From Typha latifolia (Eukaryota > Streptophyta > Magnoliopsida > Poales > Typhaceae), in NCBI GenBank assembly GCA_019914945.1, contig CM034104.1:1366501-1430500 (forward strand): a stretch of DNA of 64,000 bases, written 5' to 3'. The translations under genes were made by a program, and so were the position numbers. Shown piece after piece: positions 63,854 through 64,000 of this stretch. Under the pieces are notes generated by a model. The model worked only from the letters and a program-made list of their open reading frames with translations. It ran no database searches and was not told where the DNA came from. The first letter of the stretch is position 1. Every line of letters starts with the position of its first letter.

Positions 63854-64000
63854 ATGGCTGCCTCTCTCCAAAGCTTCGTCCACCTCCGAAACCCTAGCCC
63901 TACCCTCATCCCTAATCTCCATGGCCGCGGAGCTACGTGCCTCTCCTTCTCCACCTTCTTCCACCTCGAGGCCGCACCCCGACGCCTCGTTTTGGTTCAA
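63854..64000 (+). CDS. N-terminus of an unidentified gene (possible transit peptide), cut by the right edge
   Basis: An open frame of 49 codons starts at the ATG 63854 (context CCATGGCT, a good plant start) and runs off the window. It reads MAASLQSFVHLRNPSPTLIP and continues Ser/Arg/Ala-rich with few acidic residues, which suggests a plastid or mitochondrial targeting peptide. The mature protein is outside the window, so the product cannot be named. There is another Met-free continuation only, so the start choice rests on the context and the upstream TATA-like motif. Confidence 0.6.
   Translation, partial: MAASLQSFVHLRNPSPTLIPNLHGRGATCLSFSTFFHLEAAPRRLVLVQ

Overview
The window is nuclear DNA from a flowering plant. 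Genes are split by GT-AG introns (and one GC-AG intron), spacers are AT-rich and carry small inverted-repeat transposons, and the products are plant-specific: pentatricopeptide repeat protein, expansin, lipid-transfer protein, CHIL, IRK/PXC2-type receptor kinase and MACPF/CAD1 family. Very GC-rich coding regions (lipid-transfer protein, expansin) next to AT-rich ordinary genes suggest a monocot, probably not a grass. That is an inference, not a proof.

Layout. 1-5.9 kb (-): a nucleotidyltransferase-fold gene whose 3' end lies beyond the left edge. 7.5-9.6 kb (-): ribosomal protein RPS26. 12.7-17.4 kb (+): Raf-like kinase. 18.7-20.3 kb (+): intronless PPR protein. 23.1-28.2 kb (+): MACPF protein. 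29.1-30.0 kb (-): alpha-expansin. 30-37 kb: a gene-poor stretch with a 1.7-kb hAT-like element inserted into a decayed LINE RNase H region; the element carries an intron-containing fragment of an ARG1-type DnaJ gene. 37.1-40.3 kb (+): ESF2/ABT1-like ribosome-biogenesis factor. 41.8-42.4 kb (+): lipid-transfer protein. 43.5-44.5 kb (-): CHIL, whose start codon is interrupted by an intron. 47.4-50.2 kb (+): RLCK-type pseudokinase. 51.8-53.3 kb (+): cytochrome P450 pseudogene. 54.1-57.2 kb (+): PUB62/63-like U-box protein. 57.7-60.8 kb (-): IRK/PXC2-like LRR receptor kinase with a non-canonical catalytic loop. 63.85 kb to the right edge (+): the first 49 codons of another gene.

The genes are separately transcribed and do not form one pathway. 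RPS26 and the ESF2-like factor both serve 40S ribosome formation, but they are 27 kb apart and on opposite strands. Splice sites were placed by eye from reading frame and protein-family continuity. All assembled coding sequences stay in frame across every junction, which is the main support for the models.

The most unusual features are the nested transposon with the captured DnaJ fragment, the split start codon of CHIL, the degenerate kinase catalytic motifs, the GC-AG intron in the MACPF gene, several imperfect inverted-repeat elements and a diverged tandem array of about 140-bp units near 63 kb. No CRISPR array, operon, tRNA or rRNA gene was seen.
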